Assembly: GCF_000331305.1 (NCBI RefSeq)
Contig: NZ_KB217478.1
Coordinates: 3,446,627 to 3,510,626 of the forward strand
DNA length: 64,000 nucleotides
Reading direction: 5' to 3'
DNA from: Calothrix sp. PCC 7103
GTDB taxonomy: Bacteria > Cyanobacteriota > Cyanobacteriia > Cyanobacteriales > Nostocaceae
Shown: in pieces, positions 8,132-18,319 of the stretch
Layout: each line of letters starts with the position of its first letter
How positions within the stretch are numbered: position 1 is the first letter of the stretch
Notes under the pieces: generated by a model
Told to the model about the DNA's origin: nothing
The model's input: the letters and a program-made list of their open reading frames with translations, nothing else
The model's database searches: none
Made by a program: the position numbers and the translations under genes

Positions 8132-8650
8132 TAAAATTTATATATGTTTAGAATACATTCATACTCGCTTTATTAAAATATTACTTTAAAGGTGATAATA
8201 TATTTGATTAGCGAATCAGGGCTACACTTGTATATGAAAGAGATTTTCCAATTTCAGGATTTTTTCAACTTGGCTAAGTTACCTATTACTTGTATAGATG
8301 ATACTTGGGGCACAATCTGCTGTTCCTACACTGACGTTACAAATAAATTTGTATACGCTATACTTAGACAATGTTGTGATTATTGATATCATAGTTTATA
8401 ACATCGCTTACTCACCTGTTGCATAGAAAATATTTTATAGTAAATATGCACTATGCTGCATAGTTGAGATTTGACAACTTTAAGCATTCTTTTGCTGTTG
8501 TATCCATAAAAATTAACGAGCATTTAAATACCTAGCTTTGGTTTAATAAGTTTATCACTTGGCTAGAAAGCTGTATTAAAATCCTTGTTAAATTAAATAT
8601 TATACCAAATAAACAATTGGAAATAGTATAGCCGTAAAGTTTGCTACCTC
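8132..8650. other. Gene-free AT-rich stretch before the truncated helicase
   Basis: About 520 bp of AT-rich DNA with no supportable gene. A GTG-initiated frame at 8192-8386 has no recognisable composition or motif. A short near-duplicate, GTTGCATAG and CTGCATAG, flanks an A/T stretch near 8418-8464. The missing 5' end of the helicase that follows is not present here in any frame I could find, so this stretch probably marks an old deletion or recombination join. Confidence 0.5.
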
Positions 8651-8659
8651 CAATTTTGT

Positions 8660-11600
8660 ACAGGTTCAGGCAAAACAGAATCTTTTCTCTTACCATTGTT
8701 TGCTTACCTTGCGAAAGAATCAAAACAATGGCAGGCGCCAGAAGTAAAACCTCCTCATGTGGATGATTGGTGGAGTAATAAAGACTGGCAAGATGAATGT
8801 AAGCCACTTGTAAAAACAAAACGTACTTTCAAGCGTTCTTACCGCGTACCTCAAAGAAGCCATGAGAAACGCGACGCTGCGGTAAGGGCGCTAATATTGT
8901 ACCCGATGAATGCTTTAGTTGAAGATCAGCTAACAAGATTACGTCGTGCTTTAGATTCTGATAAAGCGCGCGAATGGCTTCAAAAGAATAGAAATGGTAA
9001 CAGAATATATTTTGGTAGGTATAACGGTGTTACGCCTGTACCAGGACATGAGCGGAAACAAAACGGAAAACCAAATGGCGAAAAAATAGACGAACTGCTC
9101 AAAGAAATACAGCAGATGCAGAAATCAACCCAAGCTGCTGAAGAACATTTTGAAAAAACTGGCGAAAAAGATAAAGACAAAGATATTAGATTTTTTTTCC
9201 CACGTTTAGATGGGGCAGAAATGCGCTGTCGTTGGGATATGCAAGATGCTCCTCCTGATATTTTAATAACTAATTACTCGATGCTCAGTATTATGCTGAT
9301 GCGAGATGTAGATAAAAATATTTTTGAGGCAACACGAGCATGGTTACAAAAAGAAGGTAGCGTTTTTCATCTAATCCTTGATGAATTACACCTTTATCGT
9401 GGCACTGCCGGGACAGAAGTTGCTTACCTAATTCGTCTTTTGCTTGAGCGTTTAGGGCTTCATCCAGGTCATCCTAAATTAAGAATTCTTGCCTCTAGTG
9501 CATCTCTTGAACCCGACGACCCAGAAAGTTTAAAATTCTTATCTGATTTTTTTGGCACAGAATGGTTTCCTGAGCAAATTATCCCAGGTCATCCTGAGCC
9601 AATTTTACCAGTATCTGCTGAAAAGTTTCTAAATAGCCAACCATTTATCACTTTAGCAAATGCACCAGAAGATACGAACTCAGTTAATACATGTTTACAA
9701 ATATTGTCATCTGATGAGACCGTTGGCGCCAGAATGCTTAATGCTTGTAAGGATGATGACAAAATTCGTGCTGTGTCGCTTACAAAATTTGCTAAGGGCA
9801 TTTTCGGTAATAATTTAGATCAAGAGAATTTAAAATCAGCAGCAAAGGGATTACTTATTGCTCGTGGCTTATGTGAGGATAAGTCTTTAGAATCATTTCG
9901 ATTTAGATTACACTGGTTTTTTAGAAATATCGATGGGCTTTGGGCTTGTACTCAGCCAAATTATGATTGTCATGGTGATGAAAGTAGCGAAAGCAGACCA
10001 GTAGGTAGGTTATTTGTAGAGAATCCACCAATCGTTTATGATAAATACCGAGTCCTGGAAATGCTGTATTGCGAACAGTGCGGTACAGTATTTTATGGTG
10101 GAAATCGTTTAGAGATAGATGATGGTTATGGTAATCAACATTGGGAACTTCTACCCACAGAGCCAAATATAGAAGGAATTCCCGATAAACAAATTGGTAG
10201 TTTTTTAGAACGGAGAACATATCGTGAATACGCAATATTTTACCCTTCTATAAAAATTCACGAAGATGCGAAAGAATCATGGAAACAACCATTAAGGCAT
10301 AGTAAAAATACTGAGGATGCTTGGTGGGATAAAGCCTGGTTAGATACTAGTAGTGCCTGCGTTACTTTAGGAGAGCCAGAGGCACCAAGTAACCAATCGA
10401 TCCAAGGTTATATTTACAACTTGCGAAATACAACATCACCGGAAACCCAAGCATTTATGGCAGCACAACCTTCTATCTGCCCATGTTGTGGTGCTGATTA
10501 TAGTAGAAGAAAGTCCTGGAAATCGTCAATTAGAGGTTTCCGCACTGCTTTTTCTCGGTTGAGTCAGCTGCTGTCGAAGGAGATATTTTACCAGTTACCA
10601 GAAAAATCAGACTCCCGTAAATTAGTAGTTTTTTCTGACAGTCGTGAAAATGCAGCTTCTATATCAAATGGAATTGAGCGTATTCATTATAATGACCTTG
10701 TTCGTGAAGCGATATTTGATGAACTTAATCAATTAGGGATTGGTGAAGTTTACTTACTAGAAGATATTCAAAAACATAGTCAGGCTGTTCGCCCAGAAGC
10801 TGTAGAATTTGCAAAACGCAATCCTAATGCTATTAAGTTATTGCAAGAAAAAATTCAAGTTGCTAATTATCCGACAACAGGGCTCCCTCCAACATTTCAG
10901 CGGGAGCAGGAACAAGCACAAACAGTGCTTAGTCAAATTGAACAGAGAGCTAAAACAAGAGTAGTTCCACTTCGGGTATTATTTGAAGGTGAAAAAGACG
11001 TTCCAGGAGTACTTATTCAAAGGTTAGCAGGTTTAGGCATAAATCCTGCTGGTTATGACATTGCCGATCAAGATTATAAATATGATGAAAAATGGTATAA
11101 TTGGACAGATTTTTTTGATTTTGAATCTCAACCACCAAAATTGAAGGCGGCATCTTCTGGAGAAGCCATTGATCAGCGACAAAAATTAATTTCAAAAGCA
11201 AAAGCTGAAGTTTGTGATGCCTTCTTTAGTCGATTATTTTACAGTATTGAAGCATCAGGTTTAGGTTATGCTTGTCTCCATTTACCACAAAAAGAGGTTG
11301 ATAAATTGGCAGCACAATGCAAGCTTTCATCTGAAGTTTTTTTAGAAATCGCTAATGGGTGCTTGCGCGTTATTGGTGATTTATACCGCTATCCTAAGTA
11401 TCCTGTTGAGGACTGGGATAGTTGGCAGGATGCAAAAGCCAGATTGAAAAAGTATGTTAAGCAATGTGTAACACATAATAAGCTTTCAGAAAAACAATTG
11501 CAAGACGCATTATGGTCAGCTATTTGCCAACACGGTAAGCATGAACATTTAAAAATTAATCCCTTGCATTTATGGGTAAGAGTGGCAGTTCCAGAAGACC

Positions 11601-13996
11601 AAGTTTGGCAATGTACATCATGCGGGCGCCCTCATTTACATCGTGCTGGAGGTATCTGCACTAATTGCCTTGCAGAATTACCAACTTCACCAAACAAGCA
11701 ATGTATGGATTTACACGCCCGTAATTATTACGCTACTGAAGCTGTTAATAAGCGTCAACCTGTACGTTTGCATTGTGAAGAATTAACGGGTCAAACCGAT
11801 GACCAAGCAGAAAGGCAACGCCATTTCCGTAATATTGTTGTCAACATTGGCGAACAAAGAAGGCAATTTATTCCGGTAGTAGATACTATCGATATTCTCA
11901 GTGTTACTACTACAATGGAAGTCGGTATCGATATTGGTAGTTTAATGGCTGTAGTAATGGCAAACATGCCACCGATGCGCTTTAATTACCAACAAAGAGC
12001 AGGTCGTGCAGGGCGCCGAGGTCAAGCTTTTGCCATCGTGTTAACTATTTGTCGTGGTAACAGTCATGATGAATTTTATTACAAACATCCTGAAAAAATA
12101 ACAGGCGACCCACCACCAGTTCCCTTTTTGTCGATGTCGCAGCTAGAAATTGCACGGCGCCTATTAGCAAAAGAGTGTTTACGGCGTGCTTTTATACATG
12201 CTGATGTTAGATGGTGCGATAGCCCTAAACCGCCAGATACTCACGGGGAATTTGGCAAACTTTCTGACTGGCAGGAGAAAGAATCTCGTCGTGAATCAGT
12301 TCGCCAATGGTTGCTAAATTCGCCTGAAGTTCTAAATGTAGTAAATAATTTGCTTATTGGCGTAAAAGATATTGACCCTATAATCTTTGAAAATTACGCA
12401 CGCCATGACTTGTTCGATAAGATACAAGAGTGCGTAAATAATAAAGAATTAACAGGAAAGGGATTAGCAGAAAGATTAGCAGAGGGTGGCGTTTTACCAA
12501 TGTTCGGTATGCCGTCCAGAGTTAGAGATTTATATCACCATAATCCATCTGGTAAGGGCATTGCGACAATTGACCGCGATTTAGATATAGCTGTTTCAGA
12601 ATTTGCTCCTGGTGCAGAAAAAACTAAAGATAAACTAATTTATACATCTATTGGTTTTACAGCACCACTACTCCCTGACAAGAAAAATATTTATTTACCT
12701 GCTGACAGTGACCCTCTTTCTAAGCGTAAATGGATGTTAAGATGTCAGCGTTGCCAACATACAGAAACTTCTGATAACAAATTTGAATATGAGGTATGCC
12801 CCAACCCCAAATGTGAAGCAACAGAAGAACAAGGTTTTAAGGTTTTTAAATGGGCAGTACCGTTGGCTTTTCGTACTAGTCTCAACCGTGGTACCGATGC
12901 GAAAGAAGAACATGATGTATTAATATCAAGTGCGGGCAGCGTTGCTGAATCACAACCTCAAAATTTTGACTTTGTAATTAATACAAATACTCAAATTGCT
13001 TTTTCAGAAAACGGTAGAGTCTTTCGTGTTAATGATAATCGCGGAAATCTTTTTAAAGGAGCAGTCGGTAAATCTTACTTTGGACGTGATAAAAATGAAA
13101 AAATGTTAGATTCTCAATGGATTGATGAGCGGTATCAAAGTAATAAAGCTGATGGAGTAAAAGTCAAGTTTGAAAATACGGAAGAATCTGAAGAGCTTGC
13201 TATTGTTGCACCAAAAACTACTGGGGTGCTTCGCATCAAACCTGCTGCTGTATCTGCTGGGTTATGTCTTGATCCAATCGCACCTGGTTCTGCAATTAAA
13301 GCAGCTTTCTATTCAGCGGCTTTTATTATTCGTGCCGTAGCAGCGCAAGAGTTAGACATTGACCCAGATGAGTTAGATATTAGTGGGTTACGGCAGGTGG
13401 AACTTGAACAAACTAGAGAAAAAGTAGGAGAGATTGTAATTAGTGACCGTCTTCCCAATGGATCTGGTTTTACATTGTGGCTTGCACAAAATTGGCAAGA
13501 TATCCTTACAGAAAAAATTATCAATTCTCAAAATACTTTCATTGACACTATGATGTCAACAACGCATCGTCATAAATGTGATTCTTCATGTTATGAGTGC
13601 TTGCGACACTACCGTAATATAAATTATCATGGCTTGCTTGATTGGCGCCTGGGCTTATCTTTACTCAGAGCATTTGCTGATAATGATTTTCGTTGTGGCT
13701 TGCATGGCGATTTTTCTATTCCTGACTTAGAAAACTGGCAAAAAACAGCAACTACACTCCAAGATGCTTTTTGTACATCTTTTAGCAGTTGCTCACCTCA
13801 TAATGTTGGAAGTTTAGCTGGTTTTACAGTCGGTGATATTACAGTTATTATTGTCCATCCATTATGGAATCTCAATCAACCAGTTGGGTTATTAGCTGAT
13901 GCAGTTGCTACAGTTGCAGCGAATAGTCGAATTCGCTACCTTGATACTTTTAACCTTTTACGGCGCCCTAGCTGGTGTTATCAGTCGCTAGCTTAG
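8660..13996 (+). pseudogene. DUF1998 SF2 helicase, 5'-truncated (defence-type)
   Basis: A superfamily-2 helicase of about 1775 residues with a DUF1998 zinc-binding C-terminus, the architecture shared by MrfA, DISARM DrmA/DrmB and the giant Druantia helicase DruE. The Walker A (TGSGKTE, 8660-8680) is in frame but follows an in-frame stop at 8624 with no start codon between. The first possible start, TTG at 8696, lies after it. The usual 100-200 residues before Walker A are absent. Numbered from 8696: 'DELHLYRG' near 229; cysteine clusters 'CEQCGTVFYG', 'CPCCGADY' and 'CTSCGRPH...CTNC'; 'TTTMEVGIDIG' near 1070; 'QQRAGRAGRRGQ' near 1100; 'CDSSCYECLRHYRN' near 1630. Everything after the break is open. 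It is 80 bp before the methyltransferase gene. Probably a recent pseudogene of a phage-defence helicase. Confidence 0.82.
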
Positions 13997-14076
13997 TAAC
14001 TACTATTTTCTTGGCATAGGCGTAAAATCAAGAAGTTAGTTGTGATTAAATTAAAATTTGATTGGGAGTCGCAAGG

Positions 14077-15246
14077 GTGATAGACGGTAAACCTATATCT
14101 ATATCATTGTTTTCGGGAGCATTTGGGTTAGACCTCGGTCTAGAGGAAGCTGGTTTTCACACGGTAAGTGTTGTTGAGAAGGAACCAGATGCTGTAAAGA
14201 CTATAGCTTACAACCGCCCACATCTAAAGGAAAGCGCTGTTCCTAGAGATATAGAAGAAGTAAGTGCGCTTTCTTTGCTTGCAGAAGGTGGACTAAGTTT
14301 GGGTATTGGCAGAAGTTTAGTAAAAGGTGAGGTTGACTTAATAAACGGAGGTCCACCCTGTCAACCTTTTAGCACCGCAGGAAAACGTGGTTCGGTTATG
14401 GATCCTCGTGGTAGTTTATTTATGGATTTTATTCGCATTGTTAACGAAGTTCAGCCTCGCTTTTTTATTATGGAGAATGTGCGAGGATTACTTTCGGCAC
14501 CTGTTAAGCATGTACCTCACTCTCAACGAACTACTGGATACCAGACTTTTGAACCAGATGAAATGTCAGGTGCAGCACTATCCGTTGTTCTGTCTGAGAT
14601 GAGAAATATTGGGTATAAAGTAGTTTACAACCTTTTGGAAGCAGCAGACTATGGTGTACCACAAAACAGGTTACGTGTTGTATTTATCGGTTCTAGAGAC
14701 GGTGAAACCCTAACTTTTCCTTTGGCAACGCATTCTAAAACAGGTAAAACATTACCACAATGGCGTACTTTGAGAGATGCGCTTGCTGATTTAAAAGACC
14801 CTAACCCTGAATTTACTCCTTATTCTGAAAACCGTTTAAAGTATTTGCGACTTCTTAAAGCAGGTCAAAACTGGCGCCACCTACCAGATGATTTAATAAA
14901 AGAAGCAATGGGAGGCGCCTATAATTCAGGAGGAGGAAAAGTTGGCTTTTATAGACGTTTATCTTGGGATAAACCATCTCCTACCGTTACAACTTGTCCA
15001 CATCAAAAAGCTACAGATATGTGTCACCCTGAAGAACTACGTCCTCTTAGTGTAAGAGAGTATGCTAGAATACAGACTTTTCCTGATGATTGGGTTTTTT
15101 GTGGTTCAGTGGCTTCTAAGTATAAACAAATTGGTAATGCTGTTCCCGTATTGCTTTCAAAAGCGATAGGTGAGTATGTCTATAAATTAATTCAAGGAAA
15201 TAAACCGATAGGCAAACAAGTATATGAACAGCTTTCGTTATTTTAA
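14077..15246 (+). CDS. DNA C5-cytosine methyltransferase
   Basis: Type II-style C5-methyltransferase of about 390 residues. From the GTG start: motif I 'ISLFSGAFGLDLGLEEAGF' (AdoMet site, residues 7-25), motif IV 'GGPPCQPFSTAG' with the catalytic Cys near residue 95, motif VI 'MENVRGL' near 132, motif VIII 'QNRLRVVFIG', a short target-recognition region about 225-300, motif IX 'SPTVTTCPHQ' and motif X 'QIGNAVP'. All catalytic motifs are intact. I prefer GTG at 14077, with GGGAG eight bases upstream, over an earlier in-frame TTG at 14062. The next gene begins 33 bp downstream and is a probable restriction enzyme, so this should be the modification half of a restriction-modification pair. The recognition sequence cannot be read from the protein. 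Confidence 0.93.
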   Translation: MIDGKPISISLFSGAFGLDLGLEEAGFHTVSVVEKEPDAVKTIAYNRPHLKESAVPRDIEEVSALSLLAEGGLSLGIGRSLVKGEVDLINGGPPCQPFSTAGKRGSVMDPRGSLFMDFIRIVNEVQPRFFIMENVRGLLSAPVKHVPHSQRTTGYQTFEPDEMSGAALSVVLSEMRNIGYKVVYNLLEAADYGVPQNRLRVVFIGSRDGETLTFPLATHSKTGKTLPQWRTLRDALADLKDPNPEFTPYSENRLKYLRLLKAGQNWRHLPDDLIKEAMGGAYNSGGGKVGFYRRLSWDKPSPTVTTCPHQKATDMCHPEELRPLSVREYARIQTFPDDWVFCGSVASKYKQIGNAVPVLLSKAIGEYVYKLIQGNKPIGKQVYEQLSLF

Positions 15247-15279
15247 CTCATACAAGTAAATAATATCGCTTTCAACTCA

Positions 15280-16062
15280 ATGGATGAACAAACAGTAACT
15301 TTAGTAAAATCAGTTTTATTAGCGAGTTTACGCAGAACTTTACAGCGTCGTCAAATTGAGGAACCTTACAAACCAGAAGAGTTTAGGTTGAGTAGTCCAT
15401 TCTATGCACGCTTAGTTCCTGATGAAATTTGGCGAGCTGCAAAATTTGAACGTTCTTTTGTTACTTCAATCGGTCAAGGTGTATTTGAACAAGTTGCAGT
15501 GATTGTAGCAAAAGGTGCTGGATGCGAAGCGGAACAAGGATATCGCGAAACTAGTGAGGTGTGGACTGGGCAACTTGCTGAGATACAAAATATACTTACC
15601 AATTTGAGAGGAGGTATTAATCGACCAAATTGGTTGTTAGAAGTTGCTATGGTAAATAATGCTGTCGAAATTGGTCAAAAAGTAACACGCACGGTAATTT
15701 CTGATTTATATATCAAAAAGCAAGATGGTACAAGAAACTTTTATTCGTTAAAAACTGTTAAACCAAATCTTGACCAAACAGAAAAAGCTAAGTCAGATTT
15801 ACTAACTTTAAAGGCATTAAATACTAATAATGTAACATTTTTCGCTTTGCCCTATAACCCTTATATTAATCGCCAATCTTACAACTGGCAACAAGCGTTT
15901 AAAATTTTTGATATGCGTCAAGACCCATGTGTATTAATTGGAGAGGAATTTTGGAATGATATTGGTGGAAGTGGGACTTATTTAAAGCTATTAAAATTAT
16001 TTGAAAAAGCGGGAGAAGAATTTGCTCCCGAAATCCAAGCTTATCTTGATGGATTAATTTAA
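15280..16062 (+). CDS. Probable type II restriction endonuclease (TdeIII-like)
   Basis: A 260-residue protein directly downstream of the C5-methyltransferase. It resembles the TdeIII family of type II restriction enzymes. The PD-(D/E)XK core appears as 'ISDLYIKKQDGTRNFYSLKTVKPN' broken over residues about 140-162: Asp, a hairpin, then 'SLKTVKPN' with the catalytic Lys. The residue two before that Lys is Leu, not the usual Glu/Asp, so the acidic ligand may be supplied elsewhere. 'FYARLVPDEIWRAAKFERSF' near the N-terminus and 'GQGVFEQVAVIVAKGAG' fit the family as I remember it. Known TdeIII cuts GGNCC; whether this protein does is inference. Its stop overlaps that of the convergent DUF790 gene by 4 bp. 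Confidence 0.65.
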   Translation: MDEQTVTLVKSVLLASLRRTLQRRQIEEPYKPEEFRLSSPFYARLVPDEIWRAAKFERSFVTSIGQGVFEQVAVIVAKGAGCEAEQGYRETSEVWTGQLAEIQNILTNLRGGINRPNWLLEVAMVNNAVEIGQKVTRTVISDLYIKKQDGTRNFYSLKTVKPNLDQTEKAKSDLLTLKALNTNNVTFFALPYNPYINRQSYNWQQAFKIFDMRQDPCVLIGEEFWNDIGGSGTYLKLLKLFEKAGEEFAPEIQAYLDGLI

Positions 16063-17282
16063 TCTAACACTGCTAGTACAGCTTTTGGTTGTAACTTATC
16101 TTTGAACCAAACTATGCGTGCGGGTACGTCGTTTAATTTTACACCTGCTTTTTCTAAATTTAATCTTTCTGATATAGCTAGTATTAAGTTATTACATGCT
16201 GAACGTCGCACTTGTGAAAATTTCTTTTGTAGATATTCTGGGCGCCAGTACCCTACAATTTCTAATAAGTAATCTCTACCGTCAGGATGAACGAGACGAA
16301 AATCGGGAATCATGACACTACCGGGAATGGGAACTAAATCAACTTCACGTTCTAGTTTCCATTCGGTTTTTAATGAATCCCATTTATCAGCAAACGATGC
16401 TTCTAACATGCTATCGTATGGTTTGCCAGGTGGGTAATGTGTAACTAAACCACAATCTGCTGAATTCAACGCAAATCTTCCGATTTTCCAAGTATCGTTG
16501 TAAGTATCGCGGACTTGTAATGTTGCTGCTAGACTCCATTTTGTGACGTGAAGTATAGCGGGAATTAATTTGGCTATAGCAAGACCATACCGTGTACTCG
16601 GATTAAATAAACTAACTGGTCCATCAATAGTAATAGTAAACCCGTGGTCTGAGTCTCCTTCAATATAAGCCATTAATTGAAATAATTTTAAATACCTAAA
16701 TAATAACTTGTACTCTCCAGGGTTGTTACGATGCGCGTTGATAACTAGCTGACTCGCTTTGTAAAATATCCCCTGCACTTGTGACAAGTTGTATCTATGT
16801 ATCAAAGCTTCAGGGTTTGGTTCCTCAAAAGCTGTTAAAATTCTATTTTCTGATAAGTCGGCATATAATCCTGATTTTACCTGTTCGGGCAACACCTCGC
16901 GTTCAAGTTCTTTAGTTAATACATCAGCTACATATGTAAGTGTAGCCTGCGTTTGATTTCTACTAGGAACAGATAATGCAGCACGTGCGAATACACGTTC
17001 GCGTAGTAACAGTGGGTCAATGGGACTAACTATTTCAAAATTGCAAAAGCTGCTTTTAAGAATATAAGCTAATCCTCGCTTCACACGGTAATCAGTACTT
17101 TCCCCCTCTAATTCAGACAATTGTCGTTCTAAATCACCTTGAGTTTTACCTCGCATACTGAGAAAACAATTAATTAACTCAGTCGCTAACTCCAAACTTT
17201 TCGATTCAATTTTCAAACGTTTAGGTATAATTTGTTCACCATTTTGGCGATAAATCAATAAATCAGTGGTTAACATGGTCAA
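16059..17282 (-). CDS. DUF790 (Bax1-like) nuclease, XPB-helicase partner
   Basis: A 407-residue DUF790 protein. Archaeal members (Bax1) are structure-specific nucleases that bind the XPB helicase and cut near bubbles in DNA repair. It opens 'MLTTDLLIYRQNGEQIIPKRL', as family members do, and the C-terminal RecB-like nuclease part shows 'MLEASFADKWDSL', 'PIPGSVMIPDFRLVHPDGRDYLLEIVGYW' split as a metal-binding Asp (PDF) and E-x-x-x-W motif, then 'YLQKKFSQVRR'. The XPB-like helicase gene is on the same strand at 20507-22015, but three unrelated genes now lie between them. The ATG at 17282 or the one two codons later could start it. Both proteins look intact. Confidence 0.85.
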   Translation of the reverse strand: MTMLTTDLLIYRQNGEQIIPKRLKIESKSLELATELINCFLSMRGKTQGDLERQLSELEGESTDYRVKRGLAYILKSSFCNFEIVSPIDPLLLRERVFARAALSVPSRNQTQATLTYVADVLTKELEREVLPEQVKSGLYADLSENRILTAFEEPNPEALIHRYNLSQVQGIFYKASQLVINAHRNNPGEYKLLFRYLKLFQLMAYIEGDSDHGFTITIDGPVSLFNPSTRYGLAIAKLIPAILHVTKWSLAATLQVRDTYNDTWKIGRFALNSADCGLVTHYPPGKPYDSMLEASFADKWDSLKTEWKLEREVDLVPIPGSVMIPDFRLVHPDGRDYLLEIVGYWRPEYLQKKFSQVRRSACNNLILAISERLNLEKAGVKLNDVPARIVWFKDKLQPKAVLAVLD

Positions 17283-17412
17283 TACCGTAGGGGCGGGTTA
17301 ACCCATATCCTAAAACTGTATAACCATTTCGTAAACGTTTGATGATACCTTTATACCAAAGAATGTTTGGAAACTAACTCTATCTTATCATTATAGTTAG
17401 TTGTTGATTTTT

Positions 17413-17429
17413 TACGGCATATTGCCGTA
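17413..17429. promoter_or_regulatory. Palindromic operator of the toxin-antitoxin operon
   Basis: TACGGCATATTGCCGTA is a perfect 7-3-7 palindrome 33 bp upstream of the antitoxin start. It is followed immediately by an AT-rich TATAAT-like sequence (17429-17435), so a protein bound here would block the promoter. DUF1778/ribbon-helix-helix antitoxins of this type are known to repress their own operon by binding such palindromes. Confidence 0.7.
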
Positions 17430-17462
17430 TATAATAAAAATGTAGGCTTAAGCTTATTTTCT

Positions 17463-17750
17463 ATGAATGATACAAAAATAGCTAGACTAGAAGCGCGCGT
17501 TAATCCTGAGATAAAAGCTTTATGGCAAAAGGCTGCTGACTTACAGGGAGTCACGTTAACAGATTTTGTGATTGCAAGCGTTCAACAAGCAGCTTGCAAA
17601 GTTATAGAGCAGCATCAAACACTCAAGCTAAGTTTAGAAGATGCTGAAGCTTTTGTAGAAGCCCTAAAACAGCCAGCGATACCAAATGATGCTCTGATTG
17701 CAGCAGCTTTACGTTATAAACAGGTAATGCAAAATGGTATTAACGATTGA
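17463..17750 (+). CDS. DUF1778 ribbon-helix-helix antitoxin (TacA/AtaR-like)
   Basis: A 95-residue antitoxin. The N-terminal ribbon-helix-helix reads 'IARLEARVNPEIKALWQKAADLQGVTLTDFVIASV', as in TacA and AtaR. The C-terminal half ('LSLEDAEAFVEALKQPAIPNDALIAAALRY') is the toxin-binding tail that wraps the acetyltransferase. The ATG at 17463 is the start. The gene overlaps the toxin by 17 bp, the usual coupled arrangement. Autoregulation through the palindrome at 17413-17429 is inferred. Confidence 0.9.
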   Translation: MNDTKIARLEARVNPEIKALWQKAADLQGVTLTDFVIASVQQAACKVIEQHQTLKLSLEDAEAFVEALKQPAIPNDALIAAALRYKQVMQNGIND

Positions 17751-18252
17751 GTTGCTCGATAGTAAAAGGCATAATCGTTCAGTATTTTCCTGTGGAAACG
17801 ATAGTTTAGATAAATACATACATAAATCCGCATCTCAAGACCTCAAGAAAAAAGTTGCTACAGTGTTTGTTCTGATTGATTCACCAAGTACTGATATTAT
17901 TGCTTACTATACTTTGTCTTCTTATACGCTAGATATTAATAATTTAAACGAAGCTTTTGCTAAAGGCTTACCTCGCTATCCTTTGCTTCCTGCTATTTTA
18001 CTTGGTCGTCTTGCTGTTGATAGTAATCGGCAAGGTCAAGGTTTGGGAGGGATAATTTTAATAGATGCTATGAAACGCGCGCTTAAAACGACAGAGCAAG
18101 TTGCATCCGTTGCTGTAGTTGTAGAAGCTATAGATGAAAATGCAGTTGCTTTTTATCAAAAGTATGGTTTTCAACAATTTAAGGAATATCCCTTTAAGCT
18201 GTATCTGCCTGTTAAAGCAATAGAGGAACTTTGTCAACGTTTTGATATTTAA
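17734..18252 (+). CDS. GNAT acetyltransferase toxin (TacT/AtaT-like)
   Basis: A 172-residue Gcn5-related acetyltransferase toxin. Known relatives acetylate the amino acid on charged tRNA and stop translation. It shows the family entry 'HNRSVFSCGNDSLDKYIHK', the acetyl-CoA-binding 'LGRLAVDSNRQGQGLG' (about residues 90-105) and 'AVAFYQKYGFQQF', whose first Tyr (about residue 141) matches the proposed catalytic Tyr of TacT. It is complete, starts with ATG inside the antitoxin gene, and ends 67 bp before the convergent SLH gene. The pair forms a small module inserted between the two halves of the XPB/Bax1 pair. Confidence 0.92.
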   Translation: MVLTIELLDSKRHNRSVFSCGNDSLDKYIHKSASQDLKKKVATVFVLIDSPSTDIIAYYTLSSYTLDINNLNEAFAKGLPRYPLLPAILLGRLAVDSNRQGQGLGGIILIDAMKRALKTTEQVASVAVVVEAIDENAVAFYQKYGFQQFKEYPFKLYLPVKAIEELCQRFDI

Positions 18253-18274
18253 CTCTATTCAAGTAAGCAAAGGC

Positions 18275-18298
18275 GGGCAAGGATGCCCACCCCACAAG
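18275..18298. repeat. GGGCAAGGATGCCC dispersed palindrome
   Basis: GGGCAAGGATGCCC followed by ACCCCACAAG. Variants with the same 'N6-GGAT/GAGAT-N6 ... CCACAAG' layout occur at 45641-45664, 60810-60842 and 62430-62461. It sits between the convergent toxin and SLH genes and could act as a two-way terminator. Confidence 0.7.
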
Positions 18299-18319
18299 AG
18301 TTAATCTAGAATTAACTAG

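Noticed and set aside
8192-8386. Possible 64-residue gene in the gap before the helicase
   Set aside because: GTG start with no ribosome site, Cys-rich odd composition and no family resemblance; more likely chance ORF in AT-rich DNA.
8660-13996. Call of a complete Druantia or DISARM system
   Set aside because: Only the helicase and a cytosine methyltransferase resemble parts of these systems; the other required genes are absent and the helicase lacks its N-terminus.
14077-15246. Methyltransferase as the cause of GGCGCC over-use
   Set aside because: The recognition site cannot be read from the protein, and the adjacent TdeIII-like enzyme suggests a GGNCC-type site, which does not match GGCGCC.
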